NCBI GenBank assembly: GCA_029959085.1
Contig: JARWIR010000001.1
Span: 67,580,899-67,644,898, forward strand
From: Nemophila menziesii
Taxonomy: Eukaryota; Streptophyta; Magnoliopsida; Boraginales; Hydrophyllaceae
Direction of reading: 5' to 3'
Length of the DNA stretch: 64,000 nt
In this document: in pieces, positions 20,080 through 30,507 of the stretch
How positions within the stretch are numbered: position 1 is the stretch's first letter
Layout of the letters: each line of letters opens with the position of its first letter
Notes under the pieces: generated by a model
The model's database searches: none
What the model was told of the DNA's origin: nothing
What the model saw: the letters and a program-made list of their open reading frames with translations, nothing else
Program-made: the position numbers and the translations under genes

Positions 20080-21025
20080 CTCTTACCTTATAAGAATCAT
20101 CCTTGCTTAGTCCTTAATGAATATTGCACCAAGAAATCATCAGGAGTAAGTGACAAGAAGAGAAAAGGGGTTGGAAGCTATTCATGCCATTCCAATCCTT
20201 CCCGTTTGTAATTTATTTTATTTCTGTTTCTAGTATGAACTAACTCTATATTGCTTGATATTGGAATATGTGTATTAACCCTAAACTTTTTTTATATCTA
20301 ATTTAATTTGGGATGTCCTTTTTCATTTAATTGAAATTACAAGTGATAACTCTGCTTTTTATGTTCATTGAAAAAGTCTATAGTTCTTGCGGTGTACAAC
20401 GTTTAGGATTACCATAATAGTAATATGGTCATCTGGAAGGGGTGTTCAACTATTGAAACACCACCTAAACGTCTAGTGTGTGGTAGTGATCCTGACGGGC
20501 TTGCCTAGCTAGATAGTCAATAGGTTTAGATTTAACGACCAATCATTGCGCAGGGTCCCCTTACCCAAGTCCCCTGGTAGTGGAAAGGTTGCCTCCTAGT
20601 GTACCCTGACGGGGGTTAGGAAGAATTTAGAACCCCGGCTATTGTATATCACACAATTCTCTGTTAGGTAATGAACGTAGAACAAGTCGAGTGGGGAGTA
20701 CTTGCTAGTTCTCAAGCTAAACTCTCATACTACTTCTCTTTTCTCTATTTATTTTCTTGTCTTAGTTTAATTAGTTAAGTGTTAGAGTCTTGAAAACCAA
20801 AAAAATATTTTAGAGTCTTTAAGCGTATTATTATTCAACTTCTTTTATTGCACTTTATAATTTCATTTTTTATAAACTTATTTTCGTAGTCCCTGAGATC
20901 GATATCTTTTTTACTTACACATTACTTGCAAACGATCCGTTCACTTGCGGAGAGTTTATCGTGGTAGTATATGGTGTTATTATCTTAATTATGTCTATTA
21001 TTTTATCATACCTTTGCCACCACCA
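19442..21025 (+). mobile_element. 3' LTR of element K
   Basis: TGATATCTCC to CCACCACCA, 1584 bp, inserted in the RNase H region of element C. CTTGG follows (21026-21030). The only other CTTGG at an LTR edge is after the fragment ending at 19232, not at the 5' side of K, so K is incomplete or rearranged. It contains a long (TA)n tract. Confidence 0.8.
19997..20073. repeat. (TA)n microsatellite in LTR K
   Basis: About 37 TA units. The flanking sequence (ATTTCGACCAAGGGCA) aligns with the B LTR just before its CTATAAATAA (5581), so the repeat has replaced or grown from the TATA box. Confidence 0.9.
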
Positions 21026-21030
21026 CTTGG

Positions 21031-22245
21031 AGAGCCTTCGAGGAGAGATAAATGATCAACTACTTGATTCTCGCTTCCTTTTCGGCCTCGAATCTCCAAA
21101 TTAAACTCTTGTAACAAAAGTACCCACCTAATAAGACACGGCTTTGTGCCTTTCTTCTCCATGAAATAATAACTCACTATATGGTCCATGTAAACTACAA
21201 CCTTTGCCCCATGAAGATTGGAACAAAAATGATCAAATACGTATACCACGACTAACAACTCTTTATCAGTCACGGTAAAATTCGATTGAGCACCCAACAG
21301 AGTCTTACTCACATAATATATAACATGGGATACCTTGTCTTTGCGTTTTCATAACACGACATACATAGGTAAATAACTAGCATTACACATTACCTTAAAT
21401 GGAAGATCTCAATCAGGAGGATTCACATATGAGTGGAAATAAGCCTTCCCTTAATAGCCAAAAATGCCGCCATGAATGCATCATCAAAATGGAAGGTGAT
21501 ATCCTTATCAAGGAAATTTCATAATGGCTTGGCATTTTTTGAAATGTCCTTGATGAAATGACGGTAGAACCCCGTATGTCCCAAGAAATTCCTAACAACC
21601 TTAATAGGAAATTGGAGGTGGTAGAGCTTTGATGACCTCGATTTTCAAGTGGACACTCGAAACCTTATGTCCTAGAACAATAACCTCTAGAACCATAACG
21701 TTAAATTTCTCCCAATTCAAAACAAGGTTGGTCTCCTTACATCATATTAAAACCTTCTCAAGATTGCTACCAAGAAATCTTCCATGAACACTTCTATTTT
21801 TTTCTATAATATCCCAAAATATTTAAATCATACATCGTTGAAATGTAGGCTGCATATTATACAACCCAAACGACATCCTTCGAAACAAAAAAGTGTCAAA
21901 TGGACATGTAAACGTAGTCATATGTTGATTCGCGGGAACAACACAAATCAGATTGTACCCCGAATATCCATCGAGGAAGCAATAATAATCTCTTCCTGCA
22001 ATATTATATAACATTTGGGTGATCAACGACAAGGGAAGGTGATCCTTCTTTGTCTCATTGTTGAGCTTATCGTAATCCATACAATCTCTCCACCTACAGT
22101 CATTCTAGACAAAATAAATTCATTATTTGAGCTGAGGATGGTGGTGATTCCTCCTTTCTTCGGAACACATTGAACGGGACTCACCCATTCACTATTAGAA
22201 ATCAATAATATGACCCCTGCATCTTACAATTTGATCACCTCCTTT
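21031..22245 (-). pseudogene. RNase H and reverse transcriptase of element C, degenerate
   Basis: In element sense: [13 protein letters not shown] (22205-22023), RT fingers/palm [11 protein letters not shown] (21823-22080), then a palm motif reading FMED where F has FMDD, with codons missing after it (about 21770-21800). The connection region (21413-21598) and RNase H (20998-21312, [12 protein letters not shown]) follow. Many frameshifts and stops. It is cut by the LTR of K at 21030, so the rest of RH and all of INT are missing. Confidence 0.85.
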
Positions 22246-23400
22246 CTTACCACTTCCTTCATAATCGGCATTAGTCTACATTGACCCTCAATAGACCGTG
22301 CATTTTTGTCTTTAATGGTGATATTGTGTTAGCAAATGGTTGGACTAATACGTTTAATTTCTGTAATAGTCCATCCAATTGCCTCTTTGTTAGCTTAGAG
22401 CACAAACAACAACTTATCTTCTAAGGACCTATCAAGTTAGTGGAAACAATAACAAGTAATGTATTATTTGTACCTAAATAAGAATACATCAAGTGAGATG
22501 GAAGTGACTTCTCTTCAAGTTCCGAGTGAGATGCACGAGATGGTTTTTTCATTGGTTCCATGTCCCCCAGATCTCAGACTTATTCATAACCTATAGTCTT
22601 AGGTCTTGTATTTCCATAATCAAGAGCTCCCACTACTTCGGCTAGCTTCTCATGTAATTTGGGATAATCAAGTGTTACCATCAAAACATGTCTCATTATA
22701 TACCTCTCGTGTGATGTGATTAGGGACATCCACGCAGAAACAATCACCCCATGTACTGGGGAACTTCGTCGCATTGAACACATTGAATTTGACCTCTTAG
22801 TCGTGCACTCACATGATTAAATCACCATTCTCTACATCAATTAAATTAATACCCATGGCTAATAATGGACGCCCCAAGATGATGGGAACATTCTTATTCA
22901 TGTTGTAGTCAAGAATAAAGATCACACAGAAATATAAAATTAACTACCTTTATGAGTACATACTCTATCTTTCCCTTGGGTTGGGAGATAAACCTTCCGC
23001 CATTCGAATGGTCACAATAGTAGAACTTGCTCTCCCAATGTTCAACTTCTCAAACAATGAATTTTTCATGAGATTAATACTCACGCCTAAATCACATAGA
23101 GCTTTCTCGGTCGACTCTTCACCAATGGAGATGGTGATATTAGAACTTCCAGAATTATTTAACTTCATAGGAATCTTACTTTGATATATCGCACTATATT
23201 GCTCTGGTAAACCAACCATCTCCCCCTTTAAGTATTTTTGTTTGCTGGGTAGCACATCCTTCATGAATTTAAAATATTTTTGCATACATCGGATATCTTC
23301 CATAAATGGAATTTGTAATTTATTCACCATGTCAACAAACGTCTCATAATCTTTCTCATTGCCCTTCTTTTGCACACGAACTAACTCTTTCTTCTTTGTT
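22246..23400 (-). pseudogene. Protease region of element C, degenerate
   Basis: A 136-codon piece (22965-23375) has the linker FVDMVNKLQIPFMEDI and the active-site segment LCDLGVSINLM. Downstream pieces (to about 22580) correspond to the PR-RT linker. Frameshifts throughout. Confidence 0.8.
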
Positions 23401-24480
23401 CCTTGATTGGATCCCTAGGCTTGTCGACTACTTCTTTCCTCACATCATCAACCAATTCTTCAACTCTTACCTCATCTAAATTCAAATTTTGAGGCTCTTT
23501 CTCTTTCCAAAAACTAGGAAGGGTTTAGTTGTTTCCCATTCCTTAGTGCAATCGCTTTTACACGCCTCATTACTCCTTTGATTTTTTGTATTTCTTGAGA
23601 TTTGAGCTTGAGCTATAACATTAAGGTCTTAGCGATTCAAGATACTTTATTTCCAAGAATCTTCAATGTGAACGAGTGAGAATTCAGCATTTCCTTGGTC
23701 TTAATCAACTTCTCAACTAATGACATCATGAAGTTATTCAAAGTAGTAGCCAAATCATGAGTAGTGATTGTATCTTCTTGTGGATGGGAAGGGAGTGTTT
23801 TCTTGAGCAAGAATTTCTGCATACGAATCACACACAAGACTTTGGAGGTTTGGGCTCCATAGCTTGGACCTCCTTGATGATGATTTTGAAGTCTTTGATT
23901 GATAGTTTGTCCCTTGGGGCTGAGGTTGATAGGTGGTTCCTTGATTAATGGTAACATAAGGATTAGACCATTGAAGTCCCAGATGGTTTCGATTCTGATG
24001 ACTGTAGCCTTGACCACCCGAATGGTGGTTGACCTTGATTGGATACAAAAAATGTCGACTCTGGATTGTTTGGACACATTTTCCACACATTATCAATTGC
24101 TCCACACCAATGACACCCTTCAAATTACTGTACCACATTCGATTATTGTTTAAGGATAGTTGTTTTACCTTATTCAAAGGTTGTTGCTCATGAGGTTTCA
24201 TAAATCAATGAACGACCCTTGGTGGGACTTGTTCACATTGATTAATATTCAAAGGTGGTTTTTCTCTATGAGGAAATTGATTTTTATCGTTAGCCACATT
24301 CTTCGGTGGAACAACCCATTGTTTTGGGGCTCGTCGGTTCCCATTAACATCTAAGATCAACAGAGCATTCGCATTCACGACTACCATCTCTTCTTGTCTT
24401 ATTAGTTTTCTATCTCTCTTACCCTCTAAGCTTGAGGAAATCTCTTGGGATTCGAGAGATTACACCGAACCTAGTAGCTG
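23401..24480 (-). pseudogene. gag C-terminal part of element C, degenerate
   Basis: Overlapping frames at 23637-24201 encode Gln/Asn/Pro-rich gag sequence with the remnant of a knuckle (LIMCGKCVQ) and phrases like GGQGY and YQPQPQGTNYQ seen in D, F and H. Most of the capsid is missing between here and the PBS. Confidence 0.75.
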
Positions 24481-24568
24481 TAGAAAGACAAAAACCAAAA
24501 ACAAGAATAAAATAAATAAAAACTAAACGGTATGATACTGCTAACAACACAAAAATATAACACTATAA

Positions 24569-24586
24569 TCCTTGCCAACGATGCCA
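24569..24586 (-). other. Primer binding site, element C
   Basis: TGGCATCGTTGGCAAGGA in element sense; diverged tRNA-Asp type. Confidence 0.8.
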
Positions 24587-24592
24587 AAAACT

Positions 24593-25000
24593 TGTCGTCC
24601 CCAAGAGTGTGAGAAATAAATCAACACAATTGAGAGGACTTGCTACCCATAAGTGTATAGGTGTGTTGACAAGTAATAAGAAGGTAAGTAGAAAAGGGAT
24701 ATCATCTCCACAAGGATTATCAAGGGTAAGATGACTGTGTTTATGAGTATGGTAGATTAATTTACGAATACAAGTAATTAAACGGATCATATGTTGGGTT
24801 TATTTTTTGATACATCTAAGTATGGTAAATAAAGATTAATAAGTGATTGATGAAATGATAAAGTAAGGAAATAAATTGGAAATGCAAATGAATTAACGAA
24901 AGGGTTGGATGTGAGAGAAGTATGCTTGAATAATGCTAGAAATTCGCAAAGTCAACTAATCTAATGTTTCTATATATAAGGACAAATTGGTCATTACATA
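24593..25000 (-). mobile_element. 5' LTR of element C, inner part (split by E)
   Basis: Begins after the PBS (TGTCGTCCCC on the + strand) and is cut at 25000 by E. It continues at 59723: CAAATTGGTCATTACATA joined to TTATCGGGATTTAAT resembles uninterrupted sequence in the solo LTR near 6884-6915. An LTR family more diverged than the others. Confidence 0.8.
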
Positions 25001-25924
25001 TGGTGTCGCCTAGGGCGTGATAAAATAATGGATAAAATAAGTACAAAAATAAACACCCTAGGCTGAGCATGGTTCTGCAAGTATACAGGACGTATGCAAG
25101 TTTTAATGATAAATAAGATTCGTTCCTCAGAGACTACGAAAGTTAGAGAGAATTTATGCAATTTATCTAATGCAGATATGAAAGCTAGAACAGATAATAT
25201 GCAAGAATAAATGAAAGGAAAATAAATTTTTGTTTGGTTTTATAAATATAAAATTAAACTAATAAAGTAAAGAAGATAGTATGATAGTTTAGCTCAAGAA
25301 ATTATCAAGTAATGCCCACTAGTCTTGTTTATTCTAATATGCAAGGGTGAATCATGTAGTATTGCAATAATCAGGATTCTAAATTCCCATTTCTTAGACC
25401 TTGAGAGCGACTAATTGGGCTACGGCACAACCACGAGGTAGTTTCAAATAGGGTTATCAAGCACTACCAAGGCCCTAAGCAAACAATTCCTTCAATTGGT
25501 GATATGGTGATTAAAACAAACCCTAATGACTATCTATTTAGCCTGGAGCTGTCAGGACCAGATCCTTATTCTAGAAGTTATGTGGTGTTTCAATAGTTAA
25601 ACACCCTTTCCGGGCGACCATCTAACTACTATTCAGGTAATCCTATACGTTTGCAACCGCAAGGAAGACAGACAATAAATCAAAACACATAAACAGAAAA
25701 TAAAACATGAATTCAAATTAAATACTATAGTATCCCAAATCAGATAGAAAGAACTAGGGTTCATAAATATATGTTAAATCTCAAGCTAAAATTATTTAAT
25801 TCACACTAAAGAAAGAAAAGAAAATAATTTCAGATTTGAAGGTTGAAGAAAACATGATTTGGTGTTCAGCTCCTTCCAAACATCTCTTCTTGTGTTGTAA
25901 GCTTCCTCCTGGCTTAAGGACCAG
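25001..25924 (-). repeat. 3' LTR of E, part next to element C
   Basis: Starts TGGTGTCGCC on the + strand, matching the 5' LTR of E at 43600. It is cut at 25924 by F; the last five bases ACCAG are the TSD of F. Confidence 0.9.
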
Positions 25925-27690
25925 TGGTGGGTCCTGGTGTGTTTATAAAATAAAGTGCGAAAATAAAGGAACCACTTAACCGCAAGTGTACGGTTGTCCA
26001 AGTAATATTCGATAAATCGAGTTCGTTCGCAGGGACGGATTAGGCACAACTCAGGTATTAATCGAAAAGTAAGAATAATTGCTTAACAGAAAAAAAAAAG
26101 TAAATATTTTTGTTTGGTTTTTATAAATTAAAAGATGCAATAAAATAAATTACGGAATTAAAAGAAAGCAAATAAAAGATACTTGAAACTTACGATGAGA
26201 AGGAGTACTTGATCCTCGCAAGGGTTTCTCCTAACCTATCTAATTCATGCTTCTGTTTAAGGGCTAAACCGGTATTATTGTGCTAGTCGGGACTCTAATA
26301 TCTCCTAGCCCCCGTCAGGGTGGACCTAAGAGCTATCCTACGGTATTACAAACCCCGTCAGGGTGAATATAAGCTACTTTCAGATGAATAATAATTTACC
26401 TCATTGGCTGCATGGTTAGTTAAGGCTGTCAAGGTCAATAACGGATACTATGCGTCTATTATCTAAGTCTGTAATTAAACCCCCCGTCAAGGTGATCCAT
26501 ACGCCACTATATGGAATAGCCTAATTACTATTATCTAAGTTTGATTCATGACTTCAAAATTAGTGATTAAAACAAGATAATAGTCAACACAAAATACCTA
26601 GTCTAATTTAAACCATTAAATCCCAAATTCAGAAAACATAAATTAAACAGAATTAAGTTCAACCCATATAGCGATTCTCAACTACTAAAGAAATTAGTTC
26701 ATAACGGAATGGAAAACTAAAATTAAAATAAATGAATTCATAGTTTCAAATTACAGAAAGAAAATAAAGAACCTAAAGGTTAAGATGATTGATGATGGAA
26801 GAACAGGACTCCTCCAGCACTAGCTTCTCCTTGCCTTCTTGCTCTGACTTGAAATCCTTAAGCCTCTTGTGTAATTCTCTGAAGTGTGTGAAAGTAGGAG
26901 GTTAAGGGGTGTATTTATAGGTGTTAGAGGACCCTAGGTCGAATTTACTTGGAGTGGAAGACAAGTTAAGAACTCTTAAATTCGTAACCCTAAATTCTAG
27001 GAAAGGTAGGATTTTGCTGCTGATTTGATTTGGTCATATCTTTTTCAATACTTATCCGTTTGAGAAGTTCCAATATATGAAACTGCCTGTCTTGGAAAGA
27101 GATTTCTATTGGTGCAGACCACTCGTCCAGATTCCTAGCCAATCGTAAGTTATGAATTAATCTTTAAAACGTGGCTGGAATTTCAGATTCATAAGGCAGT
27201 TTTATCTTTTCCTTCTTTACATATATCTTTCTTAAATCTTCTTATTTCCATGTAAATCTTCTTTCCTTTAACTTTATTTTGACTTGATCTCTAAGTAATT
27301 ACCATTTATCTTTTAAAGCTTCACATTAAATAAATAATTAAACCGCACATGCTTAAAAAGAATAATAAATCAAGAAATAGAAATAGGAAAGTGTACTCTA
27401 AAAATAGAAACTCGAGTAAAAATCATTTCCTAACACTCTAAAATACACTAAGACTTTGTTCTCACTTCTTCTCCTTGGATTGGTCTTTCATGAAATTCAA
27501 GAACCTATTAACTTTGCATTAAAAATAGTCAAATTTACGCACAAAAGCTCAGATTCTGCAAATAGTTAATTTCCAAGGGGAGATAGTGCAATATGATCAA
27601 ATAAGCCTAAAATTCTATCAAATAAGTCATTTATTCACCTAAAAGGATGTCTCCAAGGGGCTAATAATTAGAACAAATCGGGAGACATCA
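25925..27690 (-). repeat. 3' LTR of element F
   Basis: TGGTGGGTCC to GGGAGACATCA on the + strand. TATA motif on the minus strand at 26911-26920. Three copies of the CCCCGTCAGGGTG-type motif (about 26311, 26356, 26483). Confidence 0.95.
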
Positions 27691-27725
27691 AGACCCCAAA
27701 TCAAACCTTTGTCGTCCCGACAAAG
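27691..27725 (-). other. Polypurine tract and GGGAC-loop hairpin, element F
   Basis: In element sense the PPT is TTTGATTTGGGGTCT next to the LTR. The hairpin at 27707-27725 has a perfect 7-bp stem CTTTGTC/GACAAAG and loop GGGAC. Confidence 0.85.
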
Positions 27726-29159
27726 TAAAATAAAAACAAAGGATCTTTTAGGTGAACGCAGAAGGTAGAATCTAGAAAATAATCCCAAAGCACAACTTAA
27801 AATAAATTTCACATAGTCTAATATAGGAATTAATATACACCTATACTTATCATGCAAAATCAAACACAAAATAATATCAATCCAAAATTAATTTCACAAT
27901 GCTAGAAGGTTACGCTTATTACTTATCTCAAGATGGTGGCTATACGGGGTTCCTCGATCTTTACTTACTTTGAACGCTCCACTTAGAATATTCCCTATTA
28001 ACTCATTGTGCATCTAGGAATCACGAGGTCTTTACGGTTTTAGCTTAGGTTGAAGGACGGTATGGTATGTATATTTGGTAAATTTGAAGTGAGCTTTTGG
28101 CACTCTCCTCACTTACCATCAACAAACTGTCCAAGAGCTTGAGTTTACACTCGAATAACGTTCTCACTCAACCCAATTGACGCGCTTAATTAGCGTCCCC
28201 CAAATTAACCCAATAAGAACTAAGGATGATTCACATAAAAATTTCCACTTTGCCGGTCCAAATATATAATCTTTTCAAATCATTCATTTTTTTTGTATAG
28301 CTATGACTCTCTTTTTAATGTTGAGATATCATGCTATTTTCCATAGTTATGCCTTTTCATAACTTGAGCTCGTAGCTTCTTTTCCATTCACTATTACCCC
28401 GGCAAAGGGTTACAATATAATAAACATGTGAATCATCATCATGTATAGCACAAAGCACAATTGATAAGCTCAAAAATCCCAACCCATTGTAAATTCCCAT
28501 ATAGTGGACCCACCACCCCAAACTCAAGCTCAAGACAGGAAGTCTCAGGATCGTGATTCAAGTGCGGGTCATATGGTCATGCCTAACAAACTAAAGGGAT
28601 ATTGGCTTATAATGTGGCGACAAAAGAAAGGCTTAAAGGATAAAAATTTGGCTAAGAAAAATATAATTAATTCAGGGATAGAAGGCCAAAAAGGATTCAA
28701 AGGGCTAACAAAGAACTGCCTCTATCATCTTCCTGTTTACACAACTTGCCTCTAGTTCATACCTAAGTGGGTTCTCTACTCATTTAGATCTCACGTTCTA
28801 CAAACCACCCATTATCCTTAAGTACAAGTTTACTTCTTTTGCATTGTTCATTAATTCTTCCTATCAATTACCTCATATTTGCATGCAATCAAAGTACAGT
28901 TTCATACTAACTCCTAAAGTCAACTATTTTCTATCATAAATTCATAAAAATCATGCTTGATGGGGGCATTTAAAATTCTATACAGTCAACGCAACCCTAA
29001 GATTAATTTTATTGAAAGCATGTAAAACACAAAAAAAATTGGGATGAGGCAACGAACCCCACCTCAAACTCAAAAGTGAGTCGTGTCCCCACGAATCAAA
29101 AAAAGACTCAATAAAGCAATAAAATTAAAATAAACTACCTAACTAATGCCTATCATCAA
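27726..29159 (-). other. 3' UTR of element F
   Basis: No credible gene. It contains the inverted pair CTTTGCCGG (28248-28256) and CCGGCAAAG (28399-28407), polypurine-like motifs on the minus strand at about 28511-28530 and 29055-29076, and the post-ORF hairpin GAGTCGTG/CACGAATC (29078-29097). Confidence 0.75.
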
Positions 29160-29618
29160 TTAAGAAGAAGAATTAGAATGGGGTACCTGGCCATAAAGAT
29201 CCATCATGTCCTCCTCCGAAGAAGAAGAATTCTTTTCAATATCCATGTTCAAAGTTACCTTATCCCTTGTTGAATTCATCTTGGCAATTTCCTCCCAAAG
29301 TGCTATGACTTGTTTTCTTAGATGATCGATTTGTTTTTGATGTGTGATAGCCCATGGGGGTGTGTAAGAATTATTCTGAGAAGAGGAACAAGAAACTTGA
29401 TCTTGGATTGGTGTCTTTTCTTTAGGCTTTGATTGTACCTTCATCCTAGCTGTGAATTTCTTGTGTAGTGGTGGTGCAGGTGCCTTGTCTTCTTGTTTTT
29501 CTTCAGTAGGCTAATCAAGATTGATGGCCTTTTCAATTGTAGAACCAGGCAAATTCTTGTTCTTCCCTAGGATACAACACTTCCTCCTATAATCCATAGC
29601 ATCTGTTCTGTTTGTCAT
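29160..29618 (-). pseudogene. Accessory ORF, type I, with one in-frame stop (element F)
   Basis: Reading from the ATG at 29618 gives the family N-terminus (MTNRTDAMDYRRKC, ILGKNKN) and then a TAG at codon 36 (29511-29513). The frame is otherwise open to 29160, with PPWAITHQKQ, a coiled-coil segment and the acidic end SSSEEDMMDLYGQ. The stop is the only visible lesion. The match to A outside the stop shows selection for the protein in the past. Confidence 0.7.
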
Positions 29619-29993
29619 GGTTGAATTGACCCCAAACTCAAGTTATACCAAGGATAGAATAAAGTTAAGACAACTTGGTATAGTTTGAGTTTCTTGCCTA
29701 GATTAGATGAAGGAAGGTGTTTTCTTGATGACTCTTGGAAGAATTCTTGAAAGCTTGATGATCTTGATTGTGTTTAATGGTGTTTTGTGATGAATTTGAT
29801 GAAGAAGATGTGTTTATGGAGGATGGAGGAGAGAGTTTGTGATGTTATTGTGTTTGTTGTGGAGGTTTAATCAAGCTTCAAGGTGTATATATAAGGTTGG
29901 GAGCTGGAAAATTCGTATGGAAGAGGCTAGGGTTTGATCTTGACAAGGTAAGAAGTTAGATGGGCCTCAAACTCCTCACAAACCGTCATAGTG

Positions 29994-30279
29994 CGGTGCA
30001 CCGGACCTAGGCCGCGGTGTACCGCAGCTTCTGCAGTTTCGTTTTTTCGTCTCGCCACCCTACCCGTGGTACGGGTTTTAGCCCCTGATTCAATATCTCG
30101 TTCCCGTCAAAAAACCCGTGGTACGTGTTTTTGCTTCTTGCGGTGTACCGTACCTGTGCCGCGGTGCACCGGACTCATCAGCTCAAAAAATTCTTCTCTC
30201 GGTATAAAACCCGTGGAAGTGTACCCGTGGTACGGGTTTTTCCAGGCGCGGTGTACCGGACTTGTTCCGCGGTGCACCG
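29994..30279. repeat. Three palindromic doublets, 21-bp spacing (element F)
   Basis: CGGTGCACCG 29994-30003 and GCGGTGTACCGC 30014-30025; CGGTGTACCG 30141-30150 and CGGTGCACCG 30162-30171; CGGTGTACCG 30249-30258 and CGGTGCACCG 30270-30279. Centres are 21 bp apart in each pair. ACCCGTGGTACGGGT-type inverted repeats lie between doublets (near 30063 and 30222). Confidence 0.9.
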
Positions 30280-30460
30280 GACCTGCCTGCGAATTTTTCC
30301 AGAAACTTTCCTTCTTTTCCTAACACCCAAACTTAATTCCTGCACCATTAACACACTACCTTTCTCATTTATTTTAAAAGTAGACACTAAAACTCGACAC
30401 TAACTTAGAATTATACACTAGGAATTGAAAAACTTAAAGCAATAAACTAATATACAATGA

Positions 30461-30507
30461 AATGGCTTTTGTTTAACGTCGTTAAGCTCGACGGGTTACC
30501 TCTCGCA
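30461..30507 (-). other. Post-pol stem-loop, element F
   Basis: In element sense GAGGTAACCCGTCGAGCTTA, then ACGACGTTAAACAAAAG. CGTCG pairs with CGACG. It overlaps the end of the shifted INT frame and begins with a splice-donor-like GAG|GTAAC. Confidence 0.6.

Noticed and set aside
28504..28755. 83-codon + strand ORF starting MDPPPQTQAQD
   Set aside because: It lies antisense in the 3' UTR of F over the conserved polypurine motif; the equivalent sequence in A and H is not open.
29991..30323. Rho-independent terminators (hairpin plus T-run, ACCCGTGGTACGGGTTTTT)
   Set aside because: Plant nuclear context, and in element sense the run is A before the stem, so a bacterial-type terminator makes no sense.
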